A stretch of 37,693 bases of DNA. Origin: Chlorobiota bacterium. GTDB lineage: Bacteria; Bacteroidota; Ignavibacteria; OLB7. The translations under genes and the position numbers were made by a program. A model generated the notes under the pieces. That model was not told the origin of the DNA. It did no database searches and was given only the letters and a program-made list of their open reading frames with translations. The stretch covers positions 1 through 37,693 of the forward strand of contig JAQBOZ010000013.1 in the NCBI GenBank assembly GCA_028287785.1. Reading direction: 5' to 3'. Position 1 is the stretch's first letter. Each line of letters starts with the position of its first letter. Below, in pieces: positions 1-8,535 of the stretch.

Positions 1-643
1 CGTTGGGCCGCCGGGTGCGAAGCGCCATCACGATTGCCAGCCGTGTCAAGCGCTGGTCGATCCGCTTGCTCATCGACCAGCCGATCACGCGCCGGCTGAA
101 CAGATCGATGATCACCGCCCGGTACAGCCAGCCTTCAGCGGTGGGCACATACATGATGTCGCCAGCCCACTTCCTGTTCGGCTGTGATGCGGTGAACTCC
201 CGGTTCAACACATTGCTAGCGACCGGTAACGCATGCCCTGCATCGGTGGTCCGCACCCATTTGCGTCGTCGTACGGCGTTCAATCCGCGCTGGCGCATCA
301 AGCGTGCAACGCGCTTCTTCGAGCACTTCCGGCCTCGTTGGCGCAGTTCCTGCCAGATACGCACCGCACCGTACCGCCGGCGCTTCTCAGCGTGGATTTG
401 CTCGATCTGCTCACCGAGCTCCGCATCACCGATGCCCCGAGCACTCTGTGGCCTCGTGCGCCACGCATAGTATCCGCTACGGCTGACGCCGAACACACCA
501 CAGATGACATCGACCGGGAACTGCTCAGCATGCATGTCGATGAATCTGAAGATCGCCTCCGCAGCCGTCGAGATGGTCGCCTCGGCGGTCGAGTCAGCAC
601 CTACTTCTAGGGAGGCTGGGCGAAGTAGGCCATGGCTTTTTTT
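1..643 (-). CDS. IS3-family transposase OrfB (partial, runs off window)
   Basis: Catalytic half of an IS3-family DDE transposase, read on the minus strand in the -1 frame relative to orfA and entered through the A7 slippery tract near 637-643. The frame is open to the window edge. It shows the HTH_21-like start (GVFGVSRSGYYAWR), the linker ending KWVRTTDAGH, and the start of the integrase core with the first catalytic Asp in KWAGDIMYV, followed by IDLFSRRVIGWSMS. The second Asp and the Glu lie outside the window, so whether the enzyme is intact cannot be judged. Its partner orfA is truncated, so this copy is unlikely to make a full OrfAB protein. Confidence 0.85.
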
Positions 644-844
644 AGGATGTCCCGCTCCTGCTTCAACAGCTCATTCTCCTTCTGCAACCGCTTGAGCTGT
701 TGCTCCGCCGTCTCGTGCTCCGGCACTGGGAGACGATTGTCATAGTGCGCCTGGCGCCGCCAGTCATGAAGTGTGCCGACCGAGATGCCGAGATCGCGCG
801 CTATCTGCGCAACCGGCTTGCCGCTGGAGACTGTTAGGCGAATT
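607..844 (-). pseudogene. IS3-family OrfA, 5'-truncated
   Basis: C-terminal 78 codons of an IS3-family OrfA (HTH_Tnp_1 DNA-binding subunit). Visible parts are the second half of the helix-turn-helix (SGKPVAQIARDLGISVGTLH) and the leucine-zipper region (QLKRLQKENELLKQERDILKKAM), ending AYFAQPP and a TAG stop at 607-609. The start codon and first helix are lost at the junction with IS-2. It is closely similar in sequence to OrfA of IS-3 (2829-3140), so IS-1 and IS-3 belong to the same IS3 subgroup. Confidence 0.85.
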
Positions 845-896
845 TGGAATTACCCCGATAAAGTAGACGAGTGTTGAGTAACCAGGCTGACGATCG

Positions 897-1897
897 TTAC
901 GCAGCCTGCTGGGTCGTTAAAGACGATCGAATGCTCTGATCGGGAGCAGTTGCCAGTGCGGACACTTTGGCATCGCGGTCTCGGCATTCGATCCAGTGGC
1001 GTTCGAAGTCCACTGGCGAGATATACTCCAGATATGAGTGCCGACGCGTTCGGTTGTAGAAGACTTCGATATACTCGAAGATGCTGGCCCGAGCCTCATC
1101 GCGCGCCTGATAGCGCGGGCAACGATAAACGTGCTCCTTCTTCAGCGTCGCGAAGAAGCTCTCGACGGGCGCATTGTCCCAGCAGTTGCCCGTGCGGCTC
1201 ATGCTCGGGATGATCGACCAGTCGGCAAGCAACTGCCGATACTCTCCGGCGGCGTACTGCACACCACGATCCGAGTGAACGATCAGCCCGGCGGCCGGCC
1301 GACGAACGCGAAGCGCCATCAAGATCGCCGAGCAGCTCAGGTGCCGATCAATCCGATCGCTCATCGCCCATCTGATCACCCGGCGACTGAACAGATCGAG
1401 CACAACCGCGAGGTAGAGAAATCCCTCCGTCGTCTCGATATAGGTGATATCTCCGGCCCACTTCTGATTGGGCGTGGTTGCCGTGAAGCCCCGATCAAGC
1501 ACGTTCGGAGCAATCGGGTGATCATGCCGGGCATCGGTCGTGCGCACCCATCGGCGAGGTGCGCCGCGCGCAAGCCTTGCTGCCGCATGATGCGCGCCAC
1601 ACGCTTGCGAGCAACGCACTGTCCATCGGCCCGCAGCTGCCGATGCACCCGCGGCGCACCGTAGCTGTGACGATGCTCATCGAAGATCCTGGTGATCGTC
1701 TCGCCCAATCTGTGGTCATCCTGTGTGCGTACACTCTCACCCCGTGCGCGGGCAGCATAATAGCCGCTGACGGTGATGCCGAACACCCAGCACATCGCCG
1801 TGATCGAGAACTCCCCCTGATGCTCCGTGATGAACGCCTGTCGCTCGGCCGCACCTACTTCTTCGGGGGCTGCGCAAAGTAGGCGATCGTTTTTTTT
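897..1897 (-). pseudogene. IS3-family transposase OrfB, frameshifted
   Basis: DDE transposase gene of IS-2. The N-terminal part (MCWVFGITVSGYYAAR to MRQQGLRAA) is in one frame and the catalytic core (RRWVRTTDARHDHPIAP onward) is in another. The switch falls near 1553-1566 and is best explained by one lost base, because relatives read ...RRRRWVRTTDA... continuously there. All three catalytic residues survive in the second frame: Asp in KWAGDITYIE, Asp in VHSDRGVQYA, Glu in WDNAPVESFFATLKKE. The upstream limit is the A8 tract (1890-1897) where a -1 shift from orfA would enter this frame. A sequencing error is an alternative to a real mutation. Confidence 0.8.
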
Positions 1898-2142
1898 ATG
1901 ATATCGTGCTCTTCAGTCATCAGCGCCAGTTCCTGGCGCAGACGCTTGTTCTCCGCCTCCAAGGACTCGTTCTCTGGCACCGGCATGCGACGTGTGCTCA
2001 TCGCCTCGCGTCGCCAGGTGTGCAATGTGTTGACGTTAATCCCCAGATCCTTCGCCACCTGCGCGACGTTCTTGCCGCTGCTCACGCTCTGGCGAACGGC
2101 CGCATCGCGAAACTCTTGCGTTTAGATCTTCTGTGCTGCCAT
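1855..2142 (-). pseudogene. IS3-family OrfA with in-frame stop
   Basis: DNA-binding OrfA of IS-2. A good ribosome-binding site (GGAGGT, about 6 nt upstream) precedes an ATG at 2142, but the reading MAAQKI is followed at once by TAA (2122-2124). The same frame then continues as TQEFRDAAVRQSVSSGK, the normal OrfA start. Downstream the HTH (VAQVAKDLGINVNTLHTWR) and leucine-zipper region (ENKRLRQELALMTEEHDIIKK) are intact, ending at AYFAQPPKK. Translation could only restart at an internal GTG at 2085. Confidence 0.8.
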
Positions 2143-2204
2143 GACATACCTCCGCGGGAAAGATACTCCCGTTGATCGATGTCTACTATATCGGGGCAGG
2201 TCCA

Positions 2205-2871
2205 ACTGCCCGATCCCCGTCGCCGCGTACTGGCTCCCTTGATCGGAGTGCAGCAGCAGATCGCAATTTGTCGGTTTACCTGACAGCGCCATCGCGATTG
2301 CCTGTCGAACGAGCACTTCATCGATCTGCTGGCTCATCGACCAGCCTACCACGCGGCGACTGAACAGATCGATCACCACCGCCAGGTACAGCCACCCCTC
2401 GTGGGTCGCGATATAGGTGATATCGCTCGTCCATTTCTGATGCGCCGCGCTCGCGGTGAACTGCCGATCAAGCAGATTCCTCGCCACCGAATGCCGGTGG
2501 TTCGAGTCGGTCGTACGGACGCGCCGACAAGGCGTCCGTGCCCGTAGCGAACACTGCCGCATCAAGCGGGCAACGCGTTTGCGGGCGATGCGTATCCCGT
2601 TGCGACGCAGAGCCTGATGCACGCGTGGTGCGCCATACCGCCCGCGGCTCGTCGTGAATATCTTGACAATGCGTTCTTTCAATGCTGCATCACCGCACTC
2701 GCGGTCACTAACGGGCCGTTTCCGCCACGCATAATATCCCGACGGGCTCACCTCCAACACGCGGCACATCAGCTCTACGGGGAACTGCTCACAATGAGCA
2801 GCAATAAAGCTGAAGCACTCCTCAGGCGCTACTTCTGCGGAGGCTGTGCGAAGTAGCCCACCGCCTTTTTT
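2205..2871 (-). pseudogene. IS3-family transposase OrfB, 3'-truncated
   Basis: OrfB of IS-3, entered by -1 shifting at 2866-2871; the first Met in frame is at 2769 (MCRVLEVSPSGYYAWRKR). The core has the first catalytic Asp (KWTSDITYIATHEGW) and the second (LHSDQGSQYAAT). After GIGQ the frame enters IS-2 sequence and stops at 2122, so the catalytic Glu region is missing and the product would be inactive. Confidence 0.82.
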
Positions 2872-3140
2872 AGGATATCGCGCTCCTGCTTCAGCAGCTC
2901 GTCCTCCTTCTGCAATCGCTTGATCTGCTGCTCAGGCGTCTCCGACTCCGCCACCGGCAGGCGATGGGCATACCGTGCCTTGCGCCGCCACTCGTACAGC
3001 CTGTGGCTGCCAAGCCCGAGATCGCGGGCGATCTGCGCTACTGATTTGCCGCTGGTCACTGTCAGGCGTACCGCTTCATCGCGGAACTCCTGCGTGTAGC
3101 TCTGGCGTCCTTCCGACGTCGTCGTTTTCTTGTTGCTCAT
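2829..3140 (-). CDS. IS3-family transposase OrfA
   Basis: Complete 103-residue OrfA of IS-3. The start MSNKKTTTSEGRQ at 3140 is chosen because GGAGGT lies about 6 nt upstream; an earlier in-frame ATG at 3182 overlaps the terminal repeat and has no such site. It has an HTH_Tnp_1 domain (YTQEFRDEAVRLTVTSGKS then VAQIARDLGLGSHRLYEWR) and a coiled-coil tail (PEQQIKRLQKEDELLKQERDI), ending FAQPPQK. The ILKK codons coincide with the A6 slippery tract. It binds the element ends and acts with OrfB, which is truncated here. Confidence 0.85.
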   Translation of the reverse strand: MSNKKTTTSEGRQSYTQEFRDEAVRLTVTSGKSVAQIARDLGLGSHRLYEWRRKARYAHRLPVAESETPEQQIKRLQKEDELLKQERDILKKAVGYFAQPPQK

Positions 3141-3234
3141 GAACACCTCCACAGGGAATCTAACCCTCTTTTTTGTGTCCACTCTATCGGGGTAAGATCA
3201 TTTTGAAGTTCCCCCGCTTTGGTAGAGCGGTGAG

Positions 3235-4150
3235 TTACGAGTCAGCAGCATGCTGACGTTCAAACTGGTCGGGGCTGAGGTAGCCCAGTGTCGAGTGCCG
3301 ACGCTCACGATTGTAGAAGCCCTCGATGTACTCGAAGATGCTGGCACGTGCCTCGGCGCGGCTGCGATACCGCTGGCGATAGACCAACTCCACCTTCAAG
3401 GTGCGGTGCCAGGATTCAATCACCACATTGTCCCAGCAGTTGCCGTTGCGGCTCATGCTCGGGATCATCCCCCAGTCTGAGAGCATCTGCCGGTATGCTG
3501 TCGCGCAATACTGGCTCCCGCGATCGGAGTGATGCAGAAGCCCGTCAGCCGGTTGTCGCCGTTGCACGGCCATCTGTAAGGCGGCAAGCGTCAGATGCTG
3601 ATCAATCCGATCGCTCATCGACCAGCCGACGACACGGCGACTGAACAGATCGATTACGCTCGCCAGATACAGCCAGCCCTCGCTGGTCCAGATATAGGTT
3701 ATATCGCTCGTCCACTTCTGGTTGGCCCCGGCAGCCGTGAAGTCCCGGTCCAGCACATTGTCAGCGATCGGATGCTCATGCCGCGAGTCGGTCGTCACGA
3801 CACGTCGTCGTTTCGGCATCAGTCCAACGATCCGATGCTCGTGCATCAATCGCTCGACCCGCTTGCGTCCAACAGCCATGCCCGACTGCCGAAGCTGCTG
3901 ATGGATGCTTGGCGAGCCGTAGGTCTGGCGACTCGCCGCATGCAGATCTCGGACCGTCTCGACAAGCCGGCGATCGCTCTCGGATCGCGTTGAGGATGCC
4001 CGCTTCCTGAAGCGGTAATATCCGCTCTCGGAGACGCCCAATGCCGAGGTCATCGCGGCAATCGAGTAGATGCCTGGCGACTCCCGATCAAGCCTCGCGA
4101 TCTGCTGATACCGCTCGGCTACGGTTGCGAGACAATGCCCAGGACTTTTT
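3235..4150 (-). CDS. IS3-family transposase OrfB
   Basis: Catalytic subunit of IS-4. The continuous frame from its first Met at 4053 gives 272 residues. It extends upstream without a stop to the slippery tract at 4146-4151, so the natural product is an OrfAB fusion made by -1 frameshifting. It contains an HTH_21 region (GVSESGYYRFRKR), a linker ending RRRVVTTDSRHEHP, and an rve core with all three catalytic residues: Asp in WTSDITYIWT, Asp in HHSDRGSQYCA, Glu in NCWDNVVIESWHRTLK. The C-terminal signature FYNRERRHSTLGYLSP is complete. Confidence 0.92.
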
Positions 4151-4414
4151 TAAAATTGCTCGCTCCTGCTTCAGCCGCTCGACTTCGCGCTCCAACTGCC
4201 GGATACGTTCCTGCTCAGCGGTGCGCTTGCCGTTGCCGCGAAAGGCCTCAGTCACATCGGCCGCCGCCTCGGCACGCCACCGGGTTAACCTGCTGCGCGG
4301 TACACCAAGCTCCACAGCCACCCGATTGATATGTTTGCCCGACTCATTACTCAGGCGGACGGCTTCCTGTTTGAACTCCTTGGTAAAGACCCTGCGTTGT
4401 TCTGCCATGTTCAT
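4088..4414 (-). CDS. IS3-family transposase OrfA
   Basis: 108-residue DNA-binding subunit of IS-4. The start at 4414 (MNMAEQRRVFTKEFKQ) is supported by AAGGAG about 4 nt upstream; the next ATG at 4408 is also possible. It has an HTH_Tnp_1 domain (FTKEFKQEAVRLSNESGKH then RVAVELGVPRSRLTRWR) and a leucine-zipper tail (ERIRQLEREVERLKQERAI). After ILKK, at the A6 tract, the zero frame continues as a short tail to 4088 while the -1 frame opens into orfB. Confidence 0.9.
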   Translation of the reverse strand: MNMAEQRRVFTKEFKQEAVRLSNESGKHINRVAVELGVPRSRLTRWRAEAAADVTEAFRGNGKRTAEQERIRQLEREVERLKQERAILKKSWALSRNRSRAVSADREA

Positions 4415-4493
4415 CTCCTTGGGTCCCAAATAGACCCTTATCAGGTGCTCTACCATAGCGGGGGAGGTTCATACCCGCAGAACAGCGTAAAAA

Positions 4494-4511
4494 CCCGGAT
4501 TTTCATCCGGG
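4494..4511. terminator. Hairpin flanked by A and T runs (intrinsic terminator)
   Basis: Seven-base-pair perfect stem cccggat/atccggg with a four-base loop, preceded by aaaaa and followed by cttttactttat, so it could end transcription from either side. On the plus strand it has no gene left in front of it because IS-4 begins 22 bases upstream. It may belong to a gene removed by the IS insertions. On the minus strand it would shield IS-4 from transcription arriving from the right. Confidence 0.55.
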
Positions 4512-4572
4512 CTTTTACTTTATCGGTACAACAATCGGAACGTTGCTGACCAGCGAAGATTCGGGTGGGCAA

Positions 4573-4602
4573 TCCGGTATAATCCGGTATCTTTTCCGGT
4601 AT
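4573..4602 (+). promoter_or_regulatory. Triple TCCGGTAT repeat over a TATAAT box before the fic start
   Basis: Three direct copies of TCCGGTAT start at 4573, 4583 and 4595, spaced 10 and 12 bases, about one helix turn. A perfect TATAAT (4578-4583) overlaps the first two copies; no good -35 box is present 17 bases upstream. The third copy runs into the first ATG of the Fic gene at 4601, so RNA started from this box would have almost no leader. The layout suits an operator for a repressor or activator, possibly the winged-helix end of the Fic protein. That assignment is inference. Confidence 0.45.
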
Positions 4603-5647
4603 GATGAATCCCGAATCTATCCGGATCACGCTGGAAATGCTCGCCCTGATTGCAGAGATTGACGAGTTCAAAGGCGCATGGCGCGCTCTTGGCACCCTCG
4701 CCCCTGAACGCCTGAAGGCGTTGCGCCATGTGGCGACCATCGAGAGCATTGGTTCATCCACGCGCATCGAAGGAAACAGGCTCACAGACCGCGAAGTCGA
4801 GCGGCTCTTGACCAGCCTGGAGATCGGCACATTCCGCAGCCGCGACGAGCAGGAAATCGCAGGATATGCCATGCATGGAAACCATCTTCCATGCATGGCA
4901 GGACATCCGTATCACCGAAAACCATATCAAGCAGCTTCACCGCGATCTTCTACGCCATAGCGACAAGGACCAGCGACATCGAGGCCAATACAAAACCCTT
5001 CGCAATGATGCCGGCGCGTTTGACGCGCAAGGCAAGATGATCGGCGTGATGTTTGAAACGGCCACACCATTCGACACACCGCGTCGCATGAAGGAACTGG
5101 TTGCCTGGCTGGTGGAAGCCCGCGAGGTGGGACGGCTCCACCCTTTGCTGATCGTTGCCGTCTTTATCGTGGTCTTCCTTGAAATCCACCCTTTCCAGGA
5201 TGGCAATGGCCGATTGAGCCGCGTTCTGACCATGCTCTTATTGTTGCAGGCTGGCTATGCCTATGTGCCCTATTCATCTCTTGAGAGCGTGATCGAGAAC
5301 AGCAAGGAAGGCTATTATCTGGCCTTGCGCCAGACCCAGGGCACGACCCGCAGCGAAGCCCCGGACTGGCAGCCGTGGCTGATGTTTTTTTGCGGGCCCT
5401 GCAACCGCAAAAACGCCGTCTGGAGGTCAAGGTAGAGAGCGAGAAGAACGCTCTGACCGAACTGCCGGAACTGGCGATCCACATTCTGGACCATGTGCGC
5501 GATCATGGCCGCGTGACCACCCGAGACATGGTGCGCGAGGCCGGCGCAAGCCCGAATACGCTCAAGGCAATGTTCCGGTCAATGGTCGGGAAAGGCCTGC
5601 TGGTCCGGCACGGTGCGGGAAGATCCATCTGGCATGGATTGCCCTGA
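4601..5647 (+). pseudogene. Fic-family AMP-transferase, broken by two frameshifts
   Basis: Fic proteins transfer AMP (or other nucleotide parts) from NTPs to hydroxyl groups of target proteins. The N-terminal part (MMNPESIRITLEML...) carries the self-inhibitory helix motif STRIEG, matching [ST]xxxE[GN], so this is a class II Fic. The core carries the catalytic loop HPFQDGNGR with the essential His. The end (TELPELAIHILDHVRDHGR...) looks like a winged-helix domain. The first frame runs to about 4870, the second covers about 4866-5390, and the third runs from about 5390 to the stop at 5647. The first break lies in EIAGYA...METIFHAW, probably two lost bases. The second is in a seven-T tract (5385-5391), where eight T would read LMFFLRALQPQ. 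No clear ribosome-binding site is seen. Confidence 0.85.
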
Positions 5648-5718
5648 ACGGGTTCCCCGCACTGTGGAAGCCCTTCGCTCGTTTTGAACCGCAACCTGCA
5701 ATTGAAAACACAACTCTT

Positions 5719-8469
5719 ATGCAGAATCCCCGGCCAGTTCCAGGGCAGCGTTGGGTAAGTGACAGTGAACCGGAGTTGGGACTCGGGATTGTCCTGAGGG
5801 CCGAGACCCGGCGGGTGGAGATCAGGTTCCCGGCAGTCGGTGAGCAGCGACTCTACTCCCTCCCGTTGTCGCAGTTACGTCGCGTGGCGTTCAGGGAGAA
5901 CGATCGAATCAGGCTGCACGACGGCCTGGAACTGGTCGTCGTGCATGTGCTGGAGCACGATGGACTGCTCATGTATCGGACGGCCGACCGTACGGTGCAC
6001 GAGGGAGAGCTTGCCGATACCATCAGCTTCAGCAGCCCGAAGGATCGCCTGCTGGCCGGGCAGGCCGGCGATCTTCAAACGTACGCGCTGCGCGTTGAAG
6101 CGCTCGAGCACTGGAGCGCGATGCTGGGATCGCCCGTTCGCGGATATTCCGGGGGCCGCATCGATCTGATTCCACACCAATTGTCCATTGCGGTGGAAGT
6201 CTGCTCGCGACTGGTGCCGCGCGTGTTGCTGGCCGATGAAGTAGGGCTCGGCAAGACGATTGAAGCCGGGCTTATTCTTCATCGCCTGCATCTGACCGGA
6301 CGGGCCGACAGGATACTCATCCTCGTCCCGGAGCCCCTCATCCATCAATGGTTCGTCGAGATGCTGCGGCGGTTCAATCTTTCGTTCAGCATTTTCAATG
6401 AAGAGCGATGCAGGTCGATCGAGGAGCATCAACCGGGAACCAATCCCTTCCTCGAAAATCAACTCGTTCTTTGCAGCATCGATCTCCTGGCCCGAAACCA
6501 CCGCCGCGCCGCGCAGGTTCTGGAGGCGGGATGGAATATGGTGGTGGTCGATGAAGCCCACCATCTGGAATGGACGCAACGGAGCTCGGGAACCGCATAC
6601 AAACTGGTGGAGGCGTTGGCCGCGAGAATACCCGGTGTGCTCATGCTGACCGCCACTCCGCAGCAGTTGGGACCGGAAGGACATTTTGCCCGTCTGCGTT
6701 TGCTCGATCCGGATCGCTATGTCGATCTGGATACATTCCTGGAAGAGACTGCCAACTACGAGAGAGTGGCAAAAACGGTGGAACATATTCTGGACGGTCA
6801 GAGGTTGACCGACAATGACTATGCGTTTTTCGCCGGGAGCTCCGAGCGTATTCGGCATCGCTCCGATGAGTTGGCGGCGGGGGTCGAGGGGGCGGGCGAG
6901 CGGCTGATCGCGGATCTGCTGGACAGCTTCGGGAGTGGTCGCGTGATGTTCCGGAATACGCGGGCGGCGCTTGCGGGCTTCCCCGAGCGCAAGGCATTGC
7001 TCGCGCCGCTCCCGGCAAGGCCCGAAAGCGATGCGACGGGCACGAAGATGAAATGGCTCGTCGATCTGCTCAAGGATCTGGGCAACGAAAAGGTCCTGCT
7101 GATATGCAGTACCCGGCAGATGGCCGAGGAAATCCACAAGCGCCTGCCGCTGGAGACGAGCGTGAAGACCGCCCTTTTTCATGAAGGGCTGACGTTGATT
7201 CAACGCGACCGAAATGCCGCCTACTTTGCCGAGAGTGACGGCGCGCGCATTCTCGTCTGTTCCGAGATCGGCAGCGAAGGACGCAATTTCCAATTCGCCC
7301 ACCACCTCGTTCTGTTCGATCTGCCGGTCGATCCCGATGTGCTGGAACAACGCATCGGCCGTCTGGACCGCATCGGCCAGAAGGCGACGGTTAATATTCA
7401 TGTCCCCTATGTCCCGGGGACGGAGTCGGAAGTCCTGGCGCGCTGGTATCACGAGGGCCTCAACGCCTTCGAAGAGAATCTGCACGGCGCTGCCGAAATA
7501 GCGCGTGCGTTGGAAAGCGACCTGCGCCCGCTCCTCACGACATTCGATGAAGAGCAATTGGCGGCGCTGATCGATCGTTCCGTCGTCGAACGCGCGCACA
7601 TTACCGGCAAGCTGGCGCATGGCTACGACCGCCTGCTGGCGCTCAACTCGAACAGGCCGGAACGCGCGGCCGAGACGGCCCGGCAGATTCGCGCGGCCGA
7701 CGCGGATCGTTCGTTCGAACGATTCTTCCTTCGACTGCTCGAATATTTCGGCGTCTACGTGGAGGAACTGGACTATCGCACCTACCTGTTCCGCCCCGAT
7801 TATCTGCTGACCGACGAATTCCCCTCCCTCCCCGACGACGGGATGTGGGTTACGTTCGACCGCACCCGCGCGTTGAATCGGGAGGATGTCAATTTCATGA
7901 CGGGGGACCACCCCTTTATCCTGAACGTCATGGAATTGCTCCTGAAGGGAGAGCATGGCAACGCCTCATTCGGCGTGTGGGAAACCGCGGGCGACGAGAT
8001 GCTGTTGCTGGAGGCCCTGCTGGTTGTGGAGTGTATTGCTCCACCGGGACTGCACGTCGATCGCTTCCTCAATCCCCGGCCGGTGCGGGTGGTTGTGGAT
8101 CAATATCTGAACGATCGTACCAATGATCCCCTGCCTGGGGCCGCGCACCTCAGGAACGGCGACATCCACGCTCTCCTCCACGAGGAGGGAGTGACAGGCG
8201 ATCTGCTGCCCGCGATGCTGGATGCCGCACTCGACCTGGCAACCTGGAAAACCGAAGCGATTGTCGGGAGTGCCATGAACGCCATGACCGCACAGCTTCA
8301 GCGGGAGATTGAACGTCTGGAAGATCTCAATCAGATCAACAGTCACGTCACATTGGAAGAGATCGCTGCGGCCAGGGAGCAGGAATCGGCCCTTCGCGCT
8401 GCAATCGGCACCGCACGGCCCCGGATCGGCGGGCTACGGCTGATATTGCGCAGGCCAAAGGGGAAGTAA
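5719..8469 (+). CDS. rapA: RNA polymerase-associated protein RapA (SWI2/SNF2 ATPase)
   Basis: RapA binds RNA polymerase and uses ATP hydrolysis to recycle stalled polymerase after transcription. The 916-residue product follows E. coli RapA (968 residues) from the N-terminus: GQRWVSDSEPELGLG and the two SH3-like Tudor domains (about 1-110), then the SNF2 core. Helicase motifs seen are Walker A LADEVGLGKT (171-180), the DEAH box VVVDEAHH (275-282), LMLTATPQQLG, and motif VI QRIGRLDRIGQ (544-554). The C-terminal half holds the family's spacer and polymerase-binding region. No strong ribosome-binding site precedes the ATG, but the alignment with the family N-terminus supports this start. It begins 71 bases after the broken Fic gene and is probably transcribed on its own. 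Confidence 0.95.
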   Translation: MQNPRPVPGQRWVSDSEPELGLGIVLRAETRRVEIRFPAVGEQRLYSLPLSQLRRVAFRENDRIRLHDGLELVVVHVLEHDGLLMYRTADRTVHEGELADTISFSSPKDRLLAGQAGDLQTYALRVEALEHWSAMLGSPVRGYSGGRIDLIPHQLSIAVEVCSRLVPRVLLADEVGLGKTIEAGLILHRLHLTGRADRILILVPEPLIHQWFVEMLRRFNLSFSIFNEERCRSIEEHQPGTNPFLENQLVLCSIDLLARNHRRAAQVLEAGWNMVVVDEAHHLEWTQRSSGTAYKLVEALAARIPGVLMLTATPQQLGPEGHFARLRLLDPDRYVDLDTFLEETANYERVAKTVEHILDGQRLTDNDYAFFAGSSERIRHRSDELAAGVEGAGERLIADLLDSFGSGRVMFRNTRAALAGFPERKALLAPLPARPESDATGTKMKWLVDLLKDLGNEKVLLICSTRQMAEEIHKRLPLETSVKTALFHEGLTLIQRDRNAAYFAESDGARILVCSEIGSEGRNFQFAHHLVLFDLPVDPDVLEQRIGRLDRIGQKATVNIHVPYVPGTESEVLARWYHEGLNAFEENLHGAAEIARALESDLRPLLTTFDEEQLAALIDRSVVERAHITGKLAHGYDRLLALNSNRPERAAETARQIRAADADRSFERFFLRLLEYFGVYVEELDYRTYLFRPDYLLTDEFPSLPDDGMWVTFDRTRALNREDVNFMTGDHPFILNVMELLLKGEHGNASFGVWETAGDEMLLLEALLVVECIAPPGLHVDRFLNPRPVRVVVDQYLNDRTNDPLPGAAHLRNGDIHALLHEEGVTGDLLPAMLDAALDLATWKTEAIVGSAMNAMTAQLQREIERLEDLNQINSHVTLEEIAAAREQESALRAAIGTARPRIGGLRLILRRPKGK

Positions 8470-8520
8470 TCGTACATCCCCTGCTCCCGTTTCAAATGAT
8501 TCAGTGCCCGGAACTGCGGT

Positions 8521-8535
8521 GCGGATATAATCCGC
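8521..8535 (+). promoter_or_regulatory. Palindrome centred on a TATAAT box upstream of katE
   Basis: The sequence GCGGATATAATCCGC has six-base arms and a three-base centre and contains a perfect TATAAT (8526-8531). It lies 154 bases before the katE start. A matching -35 element is not evident, so it may be an activator-dependent promoter or a symmetric operator overlapping the -10 box. A second, weaker inverted repeat (aacgga/tccgtt, 8581-8606) lies in the would-be leader. Confidence 0.35.

Larger units (their letters stand above)
1..844 (-). mobile_element. IS-1: truncated IS3-family element
   Basis: Remnant of an IS3-family insertion sequence on the minus strand, holding the back part of orfA and most of orfB. 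One end lies outside the window. The orfA end is cut at 844, exactly where the terminal repeat of the next element (IS-2) begins, so the orfA start and the terminal inverted repeat of this copy are missing. A run of seven T (A7 on the coding strand, 637-643) sits where IS3 elements shift -1 to make the OrfAB transposase. Confidence 0.85.
845..2204 (-). mobile_element. IS-2: complete-length but dead IS3-family element
   Basis: A 1360-bp element bounded by imperfect terminal inverted repeats. The left end at 845 and the complement of the right end at 2204 fit the shared pattern TGGANNTNCCCCGATANAG. It carries orfA and orfB on the minus strand with an A8 slippery run (1890-1897). The three bases outside each end (att and act) do not match, so there is no target duplication. 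It sits between remnants of two related elements, IS-1 and IS-3. OrfA has an in-frame stop and orfB has a frameshift, so it cannot move by itself. Confidence 0.85.
2205..3200 (-). mobile_element. IS-3: IS3-family element missing its orfB end
   Basis: Retains the orfA-side terminal repeat, which on the minus strand starts TGATCTTACCCCGATAGAG at 3200. Also present are a complete orfA and the first two thirds of orfB. At 2204/2205 the sequence passes directly into the end of IS-2, and the orfB C-terminus with its terminal repeat is absent. The A6 slippery run is at 2866-2871. Three bases (3201-3203) separate it from IS-4. Confidence 0.82.
3204..4471 (-). mobile_element. IS-4: apparently intact IS3-family element
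   Basis: A 1268-bp element with terminal inverted repeats fitting TGAANNTCCCCCGCTNTGG at both ends (3204 on the plus strand, 4471 on the minus strand). It contains an uninterrupted orfA and orfB joined through an A6 slippery tract (4146-4151). The repeats and proteins differ from those of IS-1 to IS-3, so this is a separate IS3 subgroup. Three bases outside each end (ttt and tac) do not match, so no target duplication is visible. Confidence 0.88.

Noticed and set aside
845-2204. IS-2 as a recent, simple insertion
   Set aside because: There is no target duplication, the two flanks are different IS fragments, and both of its genes carry disabling changes.
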